NCBI GenBank assembly: GCA_028564925.1
Contig: CM053030.1
Span: 375,690,945-375,754,944, forward strand
Direction: 5' to 3'
From: Lithobates sylvaticus
Taxonomy: Eukaryota > Chordata > Amphibia > Anura > Ranidae
Length of the DNA: 64,000 bases
Position 1 is the first letter of the stretch; every line of letters begins with the position of its first letter. Below, piece after piece: positions 50,862-62,169 of this stretch. The position numbers were made by a program, and so were the translations under genes. The notes under the pieces are model-generated. The model was given only the letters and a program-made list of their open reading frames with translations, was not told where the DNA came from and searched no databases.

Positions 50862-51020
50862 CAGGGATATGCAGTTAACGGACCTCCAGCTGTTCCAAAA
50901 CGACAAGTCCCATCATGCCTCTGCCTCTGGGTGTCATGCTTGTGGTTGTCAGAGTCTTGCTATGCCTCATGGGAATTGTAGTTCTGCAACAGCTGGAGGT
51001 CCGCTAATTGCATATCCCTG
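50862..51020. mobile_element. 159-bp palindromic hAT-like MITE
   Basis: The ends CAGGGATATGCAGTTAACGG and GCTAATTGCATATCCCTG are inverted. The arms continue with GGACCTCCAGCTGTT / AACAGCTGGAGGTCC and CCCATCATGCCT / TGCCTCATGGG. Flanks GTCTAGAA (50854-50861) and GTCTAGAG (51021-51028) form an 8-bp duplication with one mismatch, as for hAT. Confidence 0.85.
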
Positions 51021-51153
51021 GTCTAGAGGAACAATAAAAGAAGATTTACTAAGGCCCCATACACACAATTAGATTTTCTGCAGATTTTTGTCTTCAGATT
51101 TAGCAAAACCATGTAGTGCAAGGGCCTGCCTGATTGCATAAAAATTGAAACTC

Positions 51154-51581
51154 TTAAGCCCCATACACACGGTCGGACTTTTTCATGGATTCTGTCCGAT
51201 CGGACAATGTTGTTGAAAAATCAGACCGTGTGTATGCACCATCGGTGTTCGTCGGTTTGTCCGACGGACAAAGTCTTATCTCCTGCTGGAAAGATTTGCC
51301 GTCAACCCGGTCCGATCACACCAAACCCGATCGTGTGTACGGTTGTCCGACCGGACAAAGTGCTACGCATGCTCAGATCACATTACAAGACCAAAGCTAT
51401 TGGCTACTAGCCTCTACGTTGTCCCGTCGTAGGCAACAAACGTCACCACGTTCAGAATGATCGGATTTTCCGACAACTTTGTCCGACCGTGTGTACGCAA
51501 AACCAACATCGGACAAAGTACGACGGACATGATCCGACGGACCTGGTCCGCGGATTGTCCGACCGTGTGTATGGGGCTTAA
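51154..51581. mobile_element. PIF/Harbinger-like MITE H1, intact palindromic ends
   Basis: The ends TTAAGCCCCATACACACGGT and ACCGTGTGTATGGGGCTTAA are perfectly inverted, so the target duplication can be read as TTA, TAA or TTAA. The family's TAA duplication at 37328 favours the 3-bp reading. The interior has GTCCGATCGGAC, CATGCTCAGATCACATTACA, and GCTATTGGCTACTAGCC shared with 11703 and 63647. Confidence 0.85.
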
Positions 51582-51584
51582 CAG

Positions 51585-51905
51585 TGCTTTCACACTGAGG
51601 CATTGGGGGCATCGGCGGTAAAGCGCTGCTATTTGTAGCTGCGCTTTACAGTCGTTTTAGCGGCGCTATTCGGCCGCTGACGGGACGCTATTAACCCCCG
51701 CTAGCAGCCGAAAAATGGTTAAAATCACCCGCAAAGCACCGCTGAAGCGTTGCTTTTCCGGCAGTTCGGCGGCACTGCCCATTGATTGCAATGGGCAGGG
51801 GTGCTTTAGGAGCGGTGTATACACCGCTCCTACAGCGCTGCAAAGAAGCTGCTTGCAGGACTTTTTTTCTGTCCTGCAAGTGCACCGCTCCAGTGTGAAA
51901 GCACC
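51585..51905. mobile_element. GC-rich MITE with GTGCTTTCACACTG ends
   Basis: The ends GTGCTTTCACACTG and CAGTGTGAAAGCAC are inverted. The interior is GC-rich, with GCGCTGC, GCGGCGC and GGAGCGGTGTATACACCGCTCC, a perfect 22-base palindrome near 51810. It abuts the preceding MITE. No target duplication could be fixed. Confidence 0.65.
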
Positions 51906-52009
51906 TCAGTGAGAAAGCAGCCATAAGGTTTGACCTCATATTATATGGTTTTGGTAAATCTGAAGACAAAAATCTGCAGCAAATCTAATAGTGTGTATGG
52001 GGTCTTAGT

Positions 52010-54146
52010 TAATACTCCACTCCTCCCCGCTGCTAGACTGGTCCCTACAGCATCTTCTCCCCCATGCTCTAGTGGTCTAGGGTTCTGACATCATCAAGAC
52101 CAAATCAGGATAATCCTGCATTGAATGTGATGGCATGGAGGGACAGTCCCCCCAGAGCGTGGGTAGCACCATCTGCTGGGGGAATGGAAGATCAGGTAAG
52201 TAAAAGTGTTCCTCTTCTCCCCTTGACAAAACAAGGGATAATGTATAATTTTCCAGGAGTTGGGATTTTAAACTGCTCTGAAGGCTTGGGAAGAATTCAC
52301 TAAAGTTATTGCAGTTATTTTAAGAAAATAAGTTTTTTCCAACAAAAGTATTTTACTGTTTTTAAAGACATACTTATATCTTTTTATAAGTCCCAAAAGA
52401 ATTCTAATGCTGTCCTGTTCCCAGATCTGGGACAAGGTCATCCAGCACCCAGGGAAAATATGCCAAACTGCACCCCCCTCCCCTATAGAGGATCCTACGC
52501 CCAGCAGTCACTTGCTTGTCAAAAATCACTGCAGCTGTCAACCTTGTAATAGAAGAATCCCTATAGTAAACCACTGCGCCCAGGGCAGCCTCCCCTCTTG
52601 CCCACCTCTTGTCCTGGCTCTGCCTGTATCCTCTGCGCTCTACTGTTTTATTTACACAATGTTATCAAGAAGTGTGTGAGGACTACAGAAAACCTCCACC
52701 TTATGTTATAAAAATAAAAGACATATATATGTTATAAGGCTAATTTATTAAGCCTGAATTTGTGGGAGGGGTCTCTGGCACTATATCTACACCTCTCTTG
52801 GGTCACTTCCCTTGTCGGCATTTGTTTCTGGTTTCCCCTCCCTCCCTCTTTTACATACTTACCTTTTTCTTTTCTCTTTTATTGAGTATGCCCTCTTATT
52901 GGCATACTGACCATCCTAACCAGGGCACACCTCAGGTCGGTTATTTGTTCTTTATTTTCTACAATATTAAGAGACTCCTAATACAAATATAGTTAGTATA
53001 TGACAATCAATATAGTGACAGCAGTTAATCTTGAAACTGTTTGATCACTGGCTAGCTGGCAATCGTGCTGGGGAGCATTTGAATTGTTCTATAATAGCAG
53101 AAACTGAAATGAATAGAGGCTCTATTCCCCCCTCCCATTGTCAAAAACTGAAAAAGTGCATTTTTAACTGGAATTGGACTTATACCATTGCTTGCATATG
53201 ATGTGTGATGTGATTCTGCAGCTTGATCACATTGGTTCCTTGTTTCCAAAATGCAATTTTATTGGTAAAATAAAACAAAACACAGCATAAGTTTAATCTT
53301 TGCACTCATTGCATTTCCTATTAGTAACAATCACGGCTAAAGAATAACAACCTAAACACATGGATGAAGCAGTAAAATGAACAATGGAGTCTGCAAATAA
53401 AGTGCTTTACTAATAATGAGGTTGTAAGCTCTCGCTGTGACCTCTATAGTAGGGATGCAAGGAAAAGCAACCAGAAAGGAGGCTGAAAAACAGAGCTCTG
53501 TTGCACTCTATCACATAATGGTGTAGAAAATATTGTTTTTTAACGAAATGTTATTTAACACGAAAAACTGAGGCATGCTAAAATTCCAGCTACTGCTAGT
53601 TAATAACAAATGACATTGTTAAGCGTGTACTCACATCTATTCAACTTTTTTAATGCTGTATGATTAAGGACAAATATAGGACAAAGCACATATACTGTAT
53701 GCCTATGTCAGTTGTTGTAGGTAAAGGGACTCGCAGGCTACCAAGCCCATAGATTATCAAAAAATAAGCACACAAATAATGAAGTGGTTCAGAATATATT
53801 TCACACTATTAATTCTAATACTTACTGGCATAACCAATTAAAGCCTTTATTCTTTCATATTTATAATGGTGCCCTGCAAGAGAAGAGTTGTATACTCTCT
53901 ACTACTGTTTGTACTTCTCTCCTCTTTTCTAGCACTGCAGCTTCTGTCAGTATCTTTGGAATTCGACACTTCCTGTAGAGTCTGATGTCTGTATTTCCCA
54001 CATGAGAGTACCTCCCAGAATTGGTAAATGCCAAAGACATGGAAGGAGGTAGAACACACAGGCTGCCAGAAAAGTCAGTAAGAGTAGATACAAAATGAAT
54101 GACAGGCTGAAATACACATCTGAGTGGAACTTGTGTACAGGGACGT
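52010..54146. other. Mostly unique non-coding DNA with decayed repeat pieces
   Basis: GC-richer blocks near 52015-52200 and 52430-52640 look like old dispersed repeats without visible ends. The remainder is AT-rich. No host gene is recognised. Confidence 0.4.
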
Positions 54147-54199
54147 TGTCAGAAACCATGAATCAGACTGAGACAGAAGTACAGTTAAATCAAACTTGT

Positions 54200-54233
<34 letters not shown>

Positions 54234-54554
54234 GGTAAAAAAGTAAACATAGTCAAAACTTAGCCAGAGTTCAGGAATTGGAATGGATAGTCAGACAATC
54301 CAAAATGTCAGGGAGCCAGAGATGAGCGTATTAGAACAGCAAGCAGGATCTGGAGCCAGAGGGAATGTCAGCCAAGCAAGTCTTTAACAGGAACACAGGA
54401 GAGCATCTCTAGAGATGTGACAAAGGCGAAGGCAGAGATCATCTGGGCTGGACGGCTTAAGTAGGCAGGACAAGGGTGGAAAGATAGGAGCTGGCAATTA
54501 GCTGACAGCTGAGCGGCCAGCTTTGAGAAGGAAGGGCTGAGCCCAGCCCTAACA
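54147..54554 (-). repeat. 3' LTR of the sushi-like fossil
   Basis: On the plus strand it runs from TGTCAGAAACCATG to CCCAGCCCTAACA. It is adjacent to a purine-rich stretch (minus strand, about 54555-54595) that fits the plus-strand priming tract of the family. It carries an expanded ATT/AAT trinucleotide run. Confidence 0.9.
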
Positions 54555-54685
54555 GTACCCTCTCCTCAATCATCCCGCCCCCTCGAAGGACCACCAGGAT
54601 TGAGGGGAAAACATCTATGGAAATCACAGAGGAGGACAGGGGCATGTACATCCGAGGATGAGACCCAAGAGCGTTTCTCCGAGCC

Positions 54686-55664
54686 TTACCCTTTCCAATG
54701 CACCAGGTACTGTATGCGCCCATGGAACCTACAGGAGTCAACAATGGACTGTACTTCATACTCCTCATGGTTCTCAACCTGTACAGAGTAAGGACGAGGC
54801 ACCAAGGTGGTAAAGCGGTTGCAGACCAAAGGTTTTAATAAGGAGACATGAAATACATTTGAGATACGCATATGAGAAGGAAGGTCTAATGCGTAAGCCA
54901 CTGGGTTAATCCTGCGAAGAATACGGAAAGGCCCAACAAACCAAGGTGCGAACTTCAGAGATGGAATACGAAGTCGGAAGTTGCGAGATGACAGCCAGAC
55001 CCTGTCCCCAACCTGGTAGGATGGTGCAGGCAGGCGTCTGCAGTCAGCATGGAGTCTGTACCTATCATTAGCATGTCGCAAAGCCTCCTGGACTTGTGCC
55101 CAAGTGGAACGAAGACCACGGAGATGATTCTTTAATGCAGGAGTCAGGCAACATGGAAGGTTGGAAACCATAGTTAGCCATAAACGGGGACAATCGGGAA
55201 GTAGAATTCAAGGCACTATTGTGAGTGAACTCCGCCCAAGGTAAGAGGTCTGACCAGTTGTTATGATGGTCAGAAATATAGCAACGTAGGAATTGCTCCA
55301 AGGACTGATTGGCTCGTTCTGCGATCCCATTAGACTGCGGGTAATATGCAGAGGAGAAAGCAAGCTAAATTCCCAACTGTGCACAAAAGGCTCGCCAGAA
55401 CCGGGGCACAAACTGACTACCCCTGTCCTGGACAATCACCTTGGTTAGCCCATGTAAGCGAAAGATCTCCGGAGCAAAAATGGAAGCCAGTTCCTTAGAA
55501 GTGGGCAACTTCTTAAGTGGAATACAATGAGACATTTTTGAGAACCAGTCAACCACTATAAGGATAACTGTGTTGCCCTGGGAGTTGGGTAACTCCACAA
55601 TGAAATCCATAGACAGGTGGGTCCAGGGCCTCTCTCCATTGGGTATGGGTTGTAGGAGGCCCAC
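54686..55664 (-). pseudogene. Fossil integrase and chromodomain region
   Basis: Recognisable integrase-core words in order from 55664 downward are PWTHLSMDFIVELP, VILIVVDWFSKMSHCIP and HGLTKVIVQDRGSQF, followed by FLRCYISDHHNNWSDLLPWA, then VGDRVWLSSRNF and FVGPFRI of the GPF/Y-like tail. The last stretch, VQSIVDSCRFHGRIQYLVHW, matches the start of a chromodomain. In living relatives this enzyme joins the element's DNA to host chromatin. Here it is decayed and non-functional. Confidence 0.85.
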
Positions 55665-55925
55665 TGGAAGGTGTCATGGAGTCTTATTCTGAGCACACAC
55701 AGAACAGGCAGCTACGAAGGCAGTTACATCAGCACATGAGACATCATCAGACTAGGCCACCAGAATTGTTGGGAAATGGCCCAAAAGAGTTGATTCTTCC
55801 CAGGGTGGCCAGCAGCCTTGGGAGAATGGTAAGTCTGGAGCACGGCAGTATGGAGACTCTCTGGGTCAAAGAAGCAGTCACAAGGTTTCTATGAAGGAGC
55901 ATGGACCTGAGCGAATTTTTAAAAC

Positions 55926-56846
55926 CTAAGGAGAAGTGAGACTGGTGTGAACCGTAGCCAGAATACGATCAGGAATAATCACAGGAACTGGAACTGATTC
56001 CATCTTGGAAGTGGAGGAAAATTGTCGTGACAAAGCGCTAGCCCTTACATTCTTAGTACCGGCTAAGAATGAGGCAATGTATATGAAACTAGACAAGAAA
56101 AGAGCCCATCGCGCCCTTCTGGGAGAGATACGTTTATCCTCAGACAAGAATGTGAGATTCTTATGGTCAGTAAAAATTAGAACTGGCACAGTGGTACCTT
56201 TGAGGAGATGTCTCCATTCTTTCAGGGCTAAAATGATCGATAACCGCTCTCTGTCACCAATCTCATAATTGCACTCCGCAGGTGACAATTTCTTGGAAAA
56301 GTAGCCACAAGGATGCATAGTGCTCTCAGAGGTAGGACGTTGAGACAGAAGGGCGCCAGTCTTGAAAGCATCAACCTCAAGGATAAGAGGTAACATAGTA
56401 TCAGGATGTGCCAACACAGGAGCAGAAACAAAGGCAGCCTTGAGACTCTCAAAGGCCTTAATGGACTCCGGAGACCAAATCTGTGGGTTACCATCCTTTC
56501 TGGTCATATCAGTCAGGGGCTTGACCAGAGATGAGAAGTTACAAATAAACTTCCAATAATAGTTGGCAAAACCAAGAAAACACTGCAGAGGACGTAAACC
56601 CACGGGTCAGGGGCACTGTAGGACTGCTGAAAGTTTCTCTGGGTCCATCGAAAAACCAGCAGTGGAAATTACATAACCCAGGATTTTAACCTGTTCATGA
56701 TGGAATTCGCACTTCTCCAATTTACAATAGAGATTTTTCTTTCTTCGTTTCTGAAGCACACGACAGACATCTGTGTGGTGGCTCTCCAGGGACTTGGAAA
56801 ATATGAGGATACCGTCGAGATAAACCACCACACATAGCTGCAACAT
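55926..56846 (-). pseudogene. Fossil reverse transcriptase (C-terminal part) and RNase H
   Basis: From 56846 downward the palm/thumb region is recognisable (CVVVYLDGILIFSKSLESHH, LEKCEFHHEQVKILGYVIS). The connection follows from 56603 (LQCFLGFANYYWKFICNFSS, KPLTDMT), then RNase H-like words (LILEVDAFKTGALLSQ, SKKLSPAECNYEIGDRERLS, LIFTDHKNLTFLS). The order and spacing are those of Ty3/Gypsy pol. The region is decayed. Confidence 0.88.
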
Positions 56847-56901
56847 ATCTCAGAGGACATCGTTAATAAATTCATGGTACTTAAAATGGCCTGTTCTGGT
56901 A

Positions 56902-57913
56902 TTAACCGCTTCCCGACCGCCTCCTGTAGATATACATCAACAGAATGGCACGGGCAGGCAAAAGCACGTACCTGTACGTCCCCTTTAATTTGCCTGCCCG
57001 TGGGGCGCGCGCGCGCCGCCAGCGGCGCGCGCGCGACCCGGTCGGGAGCTCCGTGACCACGGCCGCGGGACCAGCGGACCCGATCGCCGCTGGTATCCCG
57101 CGATCGGGTTACGGAGCGGAAGAACGGGGAGAGGTCTATGTAAACAAACCTCTCCCCGCGCTTCCTACACTGACTGTCAGTGATCGGCGGTTCCCTGTCA
57201 TCGGGAACGCCGATCAATGACGTCAGACGTACAGCCACGCCCCCCTACTGTAAAAAAAAAACAGAACACGTCACACTGACTCCTCCCCGCCCCCTAGTGG
57301 TTAACCCCCTAACTACAACTGTCATTTACATAGGAATCAGTGCTATTTAAATGGCACTGATTTCTATATAAATGACAAATGTCCCAAAAATGTGTCAAAA
57401 ATGTCCGATGTGTCCGCCATAATGTCGCACTGTCACAATAAAAATCGCTGATCGCCGCCATTACTAATAAAAAAAAAATATTAATAAAAATGCTATAAAA
57501 CTATCCCCTATTTTGTAAACGCTATAACTTTTGCGCAAACTAATCAATAATCGCTAATTGCGATTTTTTTTACCAAAAATATGTAGAAGAATACGTATCG
57601 GCCTAAACTGAGGAAAAAAAATGTTTTTTTTATATATTTTTTTGGGGATATTTATTATAGCAAAAAGTAAAAAATATTGCATTTTTTTCAAAATTGTTGC
57701 TCTATTTTTGTTTATAGCGCAAAAAATAAAAACCGCAGGGGCGATCAAATACCACCAAAAGAAAGCTCTATTTGTGGGAAAAAAAGGACGCCAATTTTGT
57801 TTTGGAGCCACGTCGCATGACCGCGCAATTGTTAGTTAAAGCGACGCAGTGCCGAATTGCAAAAAGGGGCCTGGTCCTTTGGCTGCCAATTGGTCCGGGG
57901 CTGAAGTGGTTAA
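56902..57913 (+). mobile_element. 1.0-kb TTAA MITE, family T1, nested in the fossil pol
   Basis: Runs from TTAACCGCTTCCCGACC to GGGGCTGAAGTGGTTAA. It is the most complete family T1 copy here. The left end is GC-rich, with alternating GCGCGC around 57005-57035 and an inverted pair GGGGAGAGGT / ACCTCTCCCC near 57127-57159. It is the inverted counterpart of 18823-19760. It interrupts the fossil reverse transcriptase, so it arrived after the retrotransposon. Confidence 0.9.
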
Positions 57914-58030
57914 ACGATTTTCCACTCTTTGCTCCCCTTATCCCCATGAGATTATATGCCCCTCTCAAATAAAGCTTTGTCAAAATCGTTGCTCCCTTGA
58001 GGCGGTCAAATAACACTGTAATCAACGGAA

Positions 58031-58213
58031 TCAGATATGCATTCTTAATCGTGAAACGATTGAGACCCCTATAATCAACAGTCTCAGTTCACCACTCTTC
58101 TTCTTCACAAAGAAGAAACCAGCACCAGCAGGAGACGAGGATTTGCAGATGAAACCTTGAGAAAGTACGTCTGCAACATACTCCTCCATGGCCCTATCAT
58201 CCAAGGCTGACAA
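58031..58213 (-). pseudogene. Fossil reverse transcriptase, N-terminal part
   Basis: Words such as [20 protein letters not shown] and [16 protein letters not shown] match the start of a Ty3/Gypsy reverse transcriptase domain. It lies on the far side of the nested MITE from the rest of the enzyme. Confidence 0.8.
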
Positions 58214-58381
58214 AGGCTAAACCTGGCCACGAGGGGGGTATGGCACCAGGTTGAAGGTCAATTGTGCAATCATATGACCGATGTGGTAGCAAACTACCTG
58301 CTTGACCTTTGTCAAAGACACTGCTAAAATTACGGTACTCCTCTGGCAGTTAAGAGAGTGAAGAGGTGCACAGGACCTTGG

Positions 58382-58960
58382 CTACCTTCTGCAAGCATGT
58401 CTTACTGCATTGTAGCAACCAGGAGAGAACCTCAGCACGGAGCCAATTGAAATAAGGGTTGTGCCTCTGTAACCAAGGATAAACAATAACCAGCGGAAAC
58501 TTAGGAAATAACTTGGAATAACTTGGAATTGGATTATCTCATGGTGAAGAGCCACCAATGCCATGGACAAAGGAACAGTCTCATGAGACACATGGGCAGG
58601 CTGTAGAGGTCTCCCATCCAGAGCCTCAATGTCAAGTGGAGTGTCACGCAGCTGCAGCGGAATCAAGTGCTTCGATACAAAGGCAGCATCAATGGACAGG
58701 CCTGCAGCCCCAGAGTCGATTAGAGCCTGTATATCAGTGGATGACTCAGCCCAAGAAAGGGTAACCAAAACTAGGGGCTTATCCTTCAGGATAGATGGGG
58801 AAGAAACATCACCACCTAAGGTCTGTCCGTGACAGGACCTCAAGGTTCGGGCATTCCATTGACAGGTAGGAAAAGACTTCAAAAAGTGACCTGCCTGGCC
58901 ACAATCTCTCCCTCCTCCTAAGGGTTCTCTCATCCGCAGTGAGACACATGAAGCCCAAGT
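58382..58960 (-). pseudogene. Fossil nucleocapsid zinc-knuckle remnant and aspartic protease
   Basis: A CGQAGHFLKSFPTC stretch resembles a gag zinc knuckle. Downstream, IQALIDSGAAGLSIDAAFV carries the DSG active-site signature of retroviral-type aspartic proteases, followed by DTPLDIEALDGRPL, typical of sushi-type elements. It is decayed. Confidence 0.8.
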
Positions 58961-58967
58961 GCATGGG

Positions 58968-59773
58968 TTAATCTTCACAGACTGACTCAGTACCATGAAG
59001 CATGGGAGGTAAAGGAGGCAAGGGTGGGACTTCAAAGTTCGGAGACAAATGTACAGGAGGCTTTCTCAAGCGCTCCTTAAAAGTAAGTCTTTCTCTGACT
59101 CTGGAGTTAATGAGGATGGCAAACGTGATCAACTTCTCAAGCTCAGTGGGTATATCTCGGGCTGCTTTCTCATCCTTGATGGTATCTGAGAGACCATGAG
59201 AAAAAGCAGCCAAGAGGGCCTCATTGTTCCAAGCAACCTCTGCTGCCAGAATACGGAATTCAATGACGTAATTGGCAACAGTTCTCATACTCTGTTTGAT
59301 GGACATGAGGCATTTGGCAGCAGAAGCGGAGCATGCGGGAATGCCAAATACCCTTTAAAAAAAAAGCCACAAACTCTGGGTAAATCAAGACAACAGGTTT
59401 TTGCATCTCCCATAGAGCGTTTGCCCAGGCCAAGGCTCTCTCAGAAAGCAAAGATATCACAAAACCTACTTTGCTTCTGTTCGTGGGAAAGCCTGGGACA
59501 GCATCTCAAAGTATATCTCAACCTGGTTGAGAAACCCTCTGCATTGGACTGGATCACCCCCAAATTGCTGGGGAAGCAGAGCGGAACCAGACCTTGGGGT
59601 CTGGCCTGCAACACAGGTTGTACTGGAGCAGCCACAGTGGGAGATTCCAGGTGAGCCGTGCAACTCAGGAGCGTCTGTAACGCCATGGCAAACTGATCCA
59701 TGCAGTGATCCTGCTCATCCAATCTGGAAAAAATATTACCAACAAGTGGATTGACTGCATCTTCTGAATTCAT
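58968..59773 (-). pseudogene. Fossil gag-like region
   Basis: It begins MNSEDAVNPLVGNIFSRLDE only a few bases inside the 5' LTR. Later words include LSERALAWANALWEMQKP and VANYVIEFRILAAEVAWNNE, then LLAAFSHGLSDTIKDE, the capsid signature shared by sushi elements and the mammalian genes domesticated from them (PEG10/RTL group). It is decayed. A conventional tRNA primer site is not obvious in the short gap after the LTR. The Tf1/sushi group is known for self-priming, which would fit. Confidence 0.85.
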
Positions 59774-59786
59774 GGCCTTCCCCTAC

Positions 59787-60213
59787 TGTCAGAAACCACA
59801 AATCAGACTGAGACAGAAGTAAAGTTAAGTTAAATCACACTTGTTTAATAATAATAATAAAAAGGTAAACAGAGTAAACATAGTCAAAATATAGCCAGAG
59901 TTCAGGAACCGGAACGTATAGTCAGACAAGCCAAAACATCAGGGAGCCAGAGATAAGCGTAGTAGAACAGCAACAGATCTGGACCCAGAGGCAATGTCAG
60001 CCAAGCAAGTCTTTAACAGGAACACAGGACACCGTCTCTAGACATGTGACCGAGGTGAAGGCAAAGAGCATCTGGGCTGGACAGCTTAAGTAGGCAGGAC
60101 TGACAAGCAAGATATCATCAACATGTGAGTCACTGTGGAGAGACAGGAGCTGGTAATTAGCCGACAGCTGAGCGGCCAGCTTTGAGAAGGAAGGGCTGAG
60201 CCCAGCCCTGACA
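59787..60213 (-). repeat. 5' LTR of the sushi-like fossil
   Basis: On the plus strand it runs from TGTCAGAAACCACA to CCCAGCCCTGACA. It is colinear with the 3' LTR over its whole length, apart from scattered substitutions and a segment near 60098-60145 that the solo LTR at 45695 shares but the 3' LTR lacks. Confidence 0.92.
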
Positions 60214-60218
60214 GATGT

Positions 60219-61118
60219 ATGTGTTGCCTTGAAGACTGTCTGAACTCATATTATTATTTTATTGGATGGAGAATGGCATGAAACAATGTAATACACACTT
60301 CCATAAACAAACTAGCCAGGGATCACAGGCAACATCACTATACAATTATGGTCATGGCTATATTTTGTCAATAACTTCACCTATGATTCCTTGCTAACTT
60401 GTTTACACTCAGCATCCAATTGGGGATTTGTCATTTGCAATGGGAGTAGCAACAAGAAAGCATAGTCATGCGGTGGTCATTATGGAGTCAAGGCAACATT
60501 GTCAGGTAGGAGGTCGATGTGGTAGCGGGTCATAATAAATGACAAGAATCTACAGTATATCTCTGGATGAAGTGATTGATACTAGATTTGCATATCTGTG
60601 TCTTGATGTACTTATAACCTTTTGGGGAATGAGAAATAAGGGATATTTATGTATCCTGTACTGTGTTGCACTGTGTTCCCCCATGGCAGATACCAATTTA
60701 TAAACAAAATGTTGCAAATTACCATTGAAAGGAAATGTGAACATATTACAAGACTGGCCTCCCAAAAACTTTAATAGGGTTCAGTGCTATGTTCAGAGTT
60801 TGAAAACTTCCCGCTTGATTTACCCAATCTCCTACAATTCAAACTTTGCCATGGATTCTTTTATAAAAGTAGAACTATTGCCTCTGCTTAGCAAAATATG
60901 TGCTGCAGCAATAAATTCTAAGGGTATCACAGATTTATTTTATTCTTCCTTCAAAGTCCTTTAATTACTTGTTGATCCTCCCAGTGAAGAGCACCTAATG
61001 AAGTTTTCTGTGATATAATGGCAACTATACTGCACTGCCCCTGAATTCAGAGCAGAGTTGCCATTTGTGTGCAGGATATGCCTGATTACAGTGATGAGAA
61101 AATGTTGCAAGAGACATT
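60219..61118. other. Unique non-coding DNA
   Basis: About 900 bases without a recognised gene or repeat. Confidence 0.45.
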
Positions 61119-61424
61119 GGGGTTGATGTACTAAATGAACTAAAGGCAATTCCACTCTGCACTGCAAGTGCTCTTGAAAGTGCACCGAAAGTGCACTTGG
61201 AAGTGCAGTCACTGTAGATCGCTGTAGATCTGAGGGGGATATCTAAAATAAGGGCAAGCTCTGCTAATTTTATTATCCAATCATATGCAAGCAAAAACGC
61301 AGTTTTTTTGTTTTCCTTGCATGTCCCCCTCAGATCTGCAGCAACTGCACTTCCAATGCACTTCCAAATGAACTAGCAGTGCACTTGTAGTGCAAAGTGA
61401 ATTTGCCTTTAGTAAATAACCCCC
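61119..61424. mobile_element. Inverted-repeat MITE, TTTACTAAAGG family, second copy
   Basis: The left arm (GGGTTGATGTACTAAATGAA, CTAAAGGCAATTCCACT) and right arm (AGTGAATTTGCCTTTAGTAA, ATAACCCC) are inverted and match 13834-14089. CATTG occurs directly on both flanks, a possible 5-bp target duplication. Confidence 0.75.
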
Positions 61425-61829
61425 ATTGTGAACAGCATTGTCACTGTTGATTTTCAAGCCTGTAGCTTTTAAATCAGCCCTTTGCCACAACTAGTCTTGC
61501 CCACTGCTTAGTAGATTGACAGCACTGCTCCTGTTACTGAAACTCTCACACTGTAAGCTTTAGTGTCTCTGAAGGGGGAAGTCAGGGAATGTAAAGGAAT
61601 TGTGTTGTTTGCTTTATGAGGTGTGTGCAGCACATAGTAACTAGATGTGGGACTATTATATGTGAATTTGTTGTTTTATTTTAAATATGCCAAATAAAAT
61701 ATAAAAAATTAGATAAAGCTACAAATAGCAACAAAGCCTCTATATCTCTAAACTAATCAGCATTAAGTCAATGAAATCTTTTAATTTTCAGAAGATGAAT
61801 TGAACCTAAAGCTAGTATTTAAGAGTATG
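61425..61829. other. Unique non-coding DNA
   Basis: About 400 bases with nothing recognised. Confidence 0.4.
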
Positions 61830-61940
61830 GCTTGTTCAATTAAGCTATGGCTTGTTCAATTAAAACCTAAAGACGGGTTGGTTTCTATGCAGAGCTGCAC
61901 CAGGCTTTGCAAGCTCCAGTTTTAGTAAATCAACCCCTAT
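61830..61940. mobile_element. Truncated GCAGAGCTGCACCAG-family MITE
   Basis: Only the right half is present: GCAGAGCTGCACCAGGCTTT, CTCCAGTTTTAGTAAATCAA. A 20-base unit (ATGGCTTGTTCAATTAA...) is duplicated in tandem at about 61827 and 61847. Confidence 0.65.
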
Positions 61941-62169
61941 GGCTTTAAAGTGTTAATGAGAATATTGATGAAACTAATGGAATGATTAATTATGATTTTG
62001 TAGCTCAAAACACTAGTTTGTAGTGACCTAGAGGGATCAAATGTTGCTTTTCCATCCAGTGAAAGGTTATCAATTTCTTTTCTTTTGCCATATTTTTATT
62101 GAAAAATTTTGGTTATCAATTTCTATAAACCATTTGCTTAGGCTTGGAGTTTGACTAGATTTCCAATGG
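61941..62169. other. Unique non-coding DNA
   Basis: Nothing recognised. It includes a short inverted pair ATCAATTTCT near 62072 and 62115. Confidence 0.4.

Larger units (their letters stand above)
51050..52009. mobile_element. Outer MITE of a nested stack (CTAAGGCCCCATACACAC ends)
   Basis: The left part CTAAGGCCCCATACACACAA, TTAGATTTTCTGCAGATTTT, GTCTTCAGATTTAGCAAAACCAT and right part ATATGGTTTTGGTAAATCTG, CTGCAGCAAATCTAATAG, GTGTGTATGGGGTCTTAG are inverted, with TTA flanks on each side. It is distantly related to family H1 by its GGCCCCATACACAC tip. Two other MITEs (51154-51581 and 51585-51905) now fill its centre. Confidence 0.7.
54147..60213 (-). mobile_element. Fossil sushi-like Ty3/Gypsy (chromovirus) retrotransposon
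   Basis: A full-length but broken LTR retrotransposon. Two LTRs of the same family bound it, with a near-matching 5-bp flank (GACGT at 54142-54146, GATGT at 60214-60218). In element order the parts are 5' LTR, gag-like region, protease, reverse transcriptase, RNase H, integrase, chromodomain, purine-rich tract, 3' LTR. A C-terminal chromodomain and a gag resembling those of sushi-type elements place it among vertebrate chromoviruses (Tf1/sushi group). It carries roughly ten or more breaks besides a nested 1-kb MITE. The LTRs differ at about one site in ten by eye, suggesting an insertion some tens of millions of years old; that age assumes a neutral rate and is rough. Confidence 0.92.
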
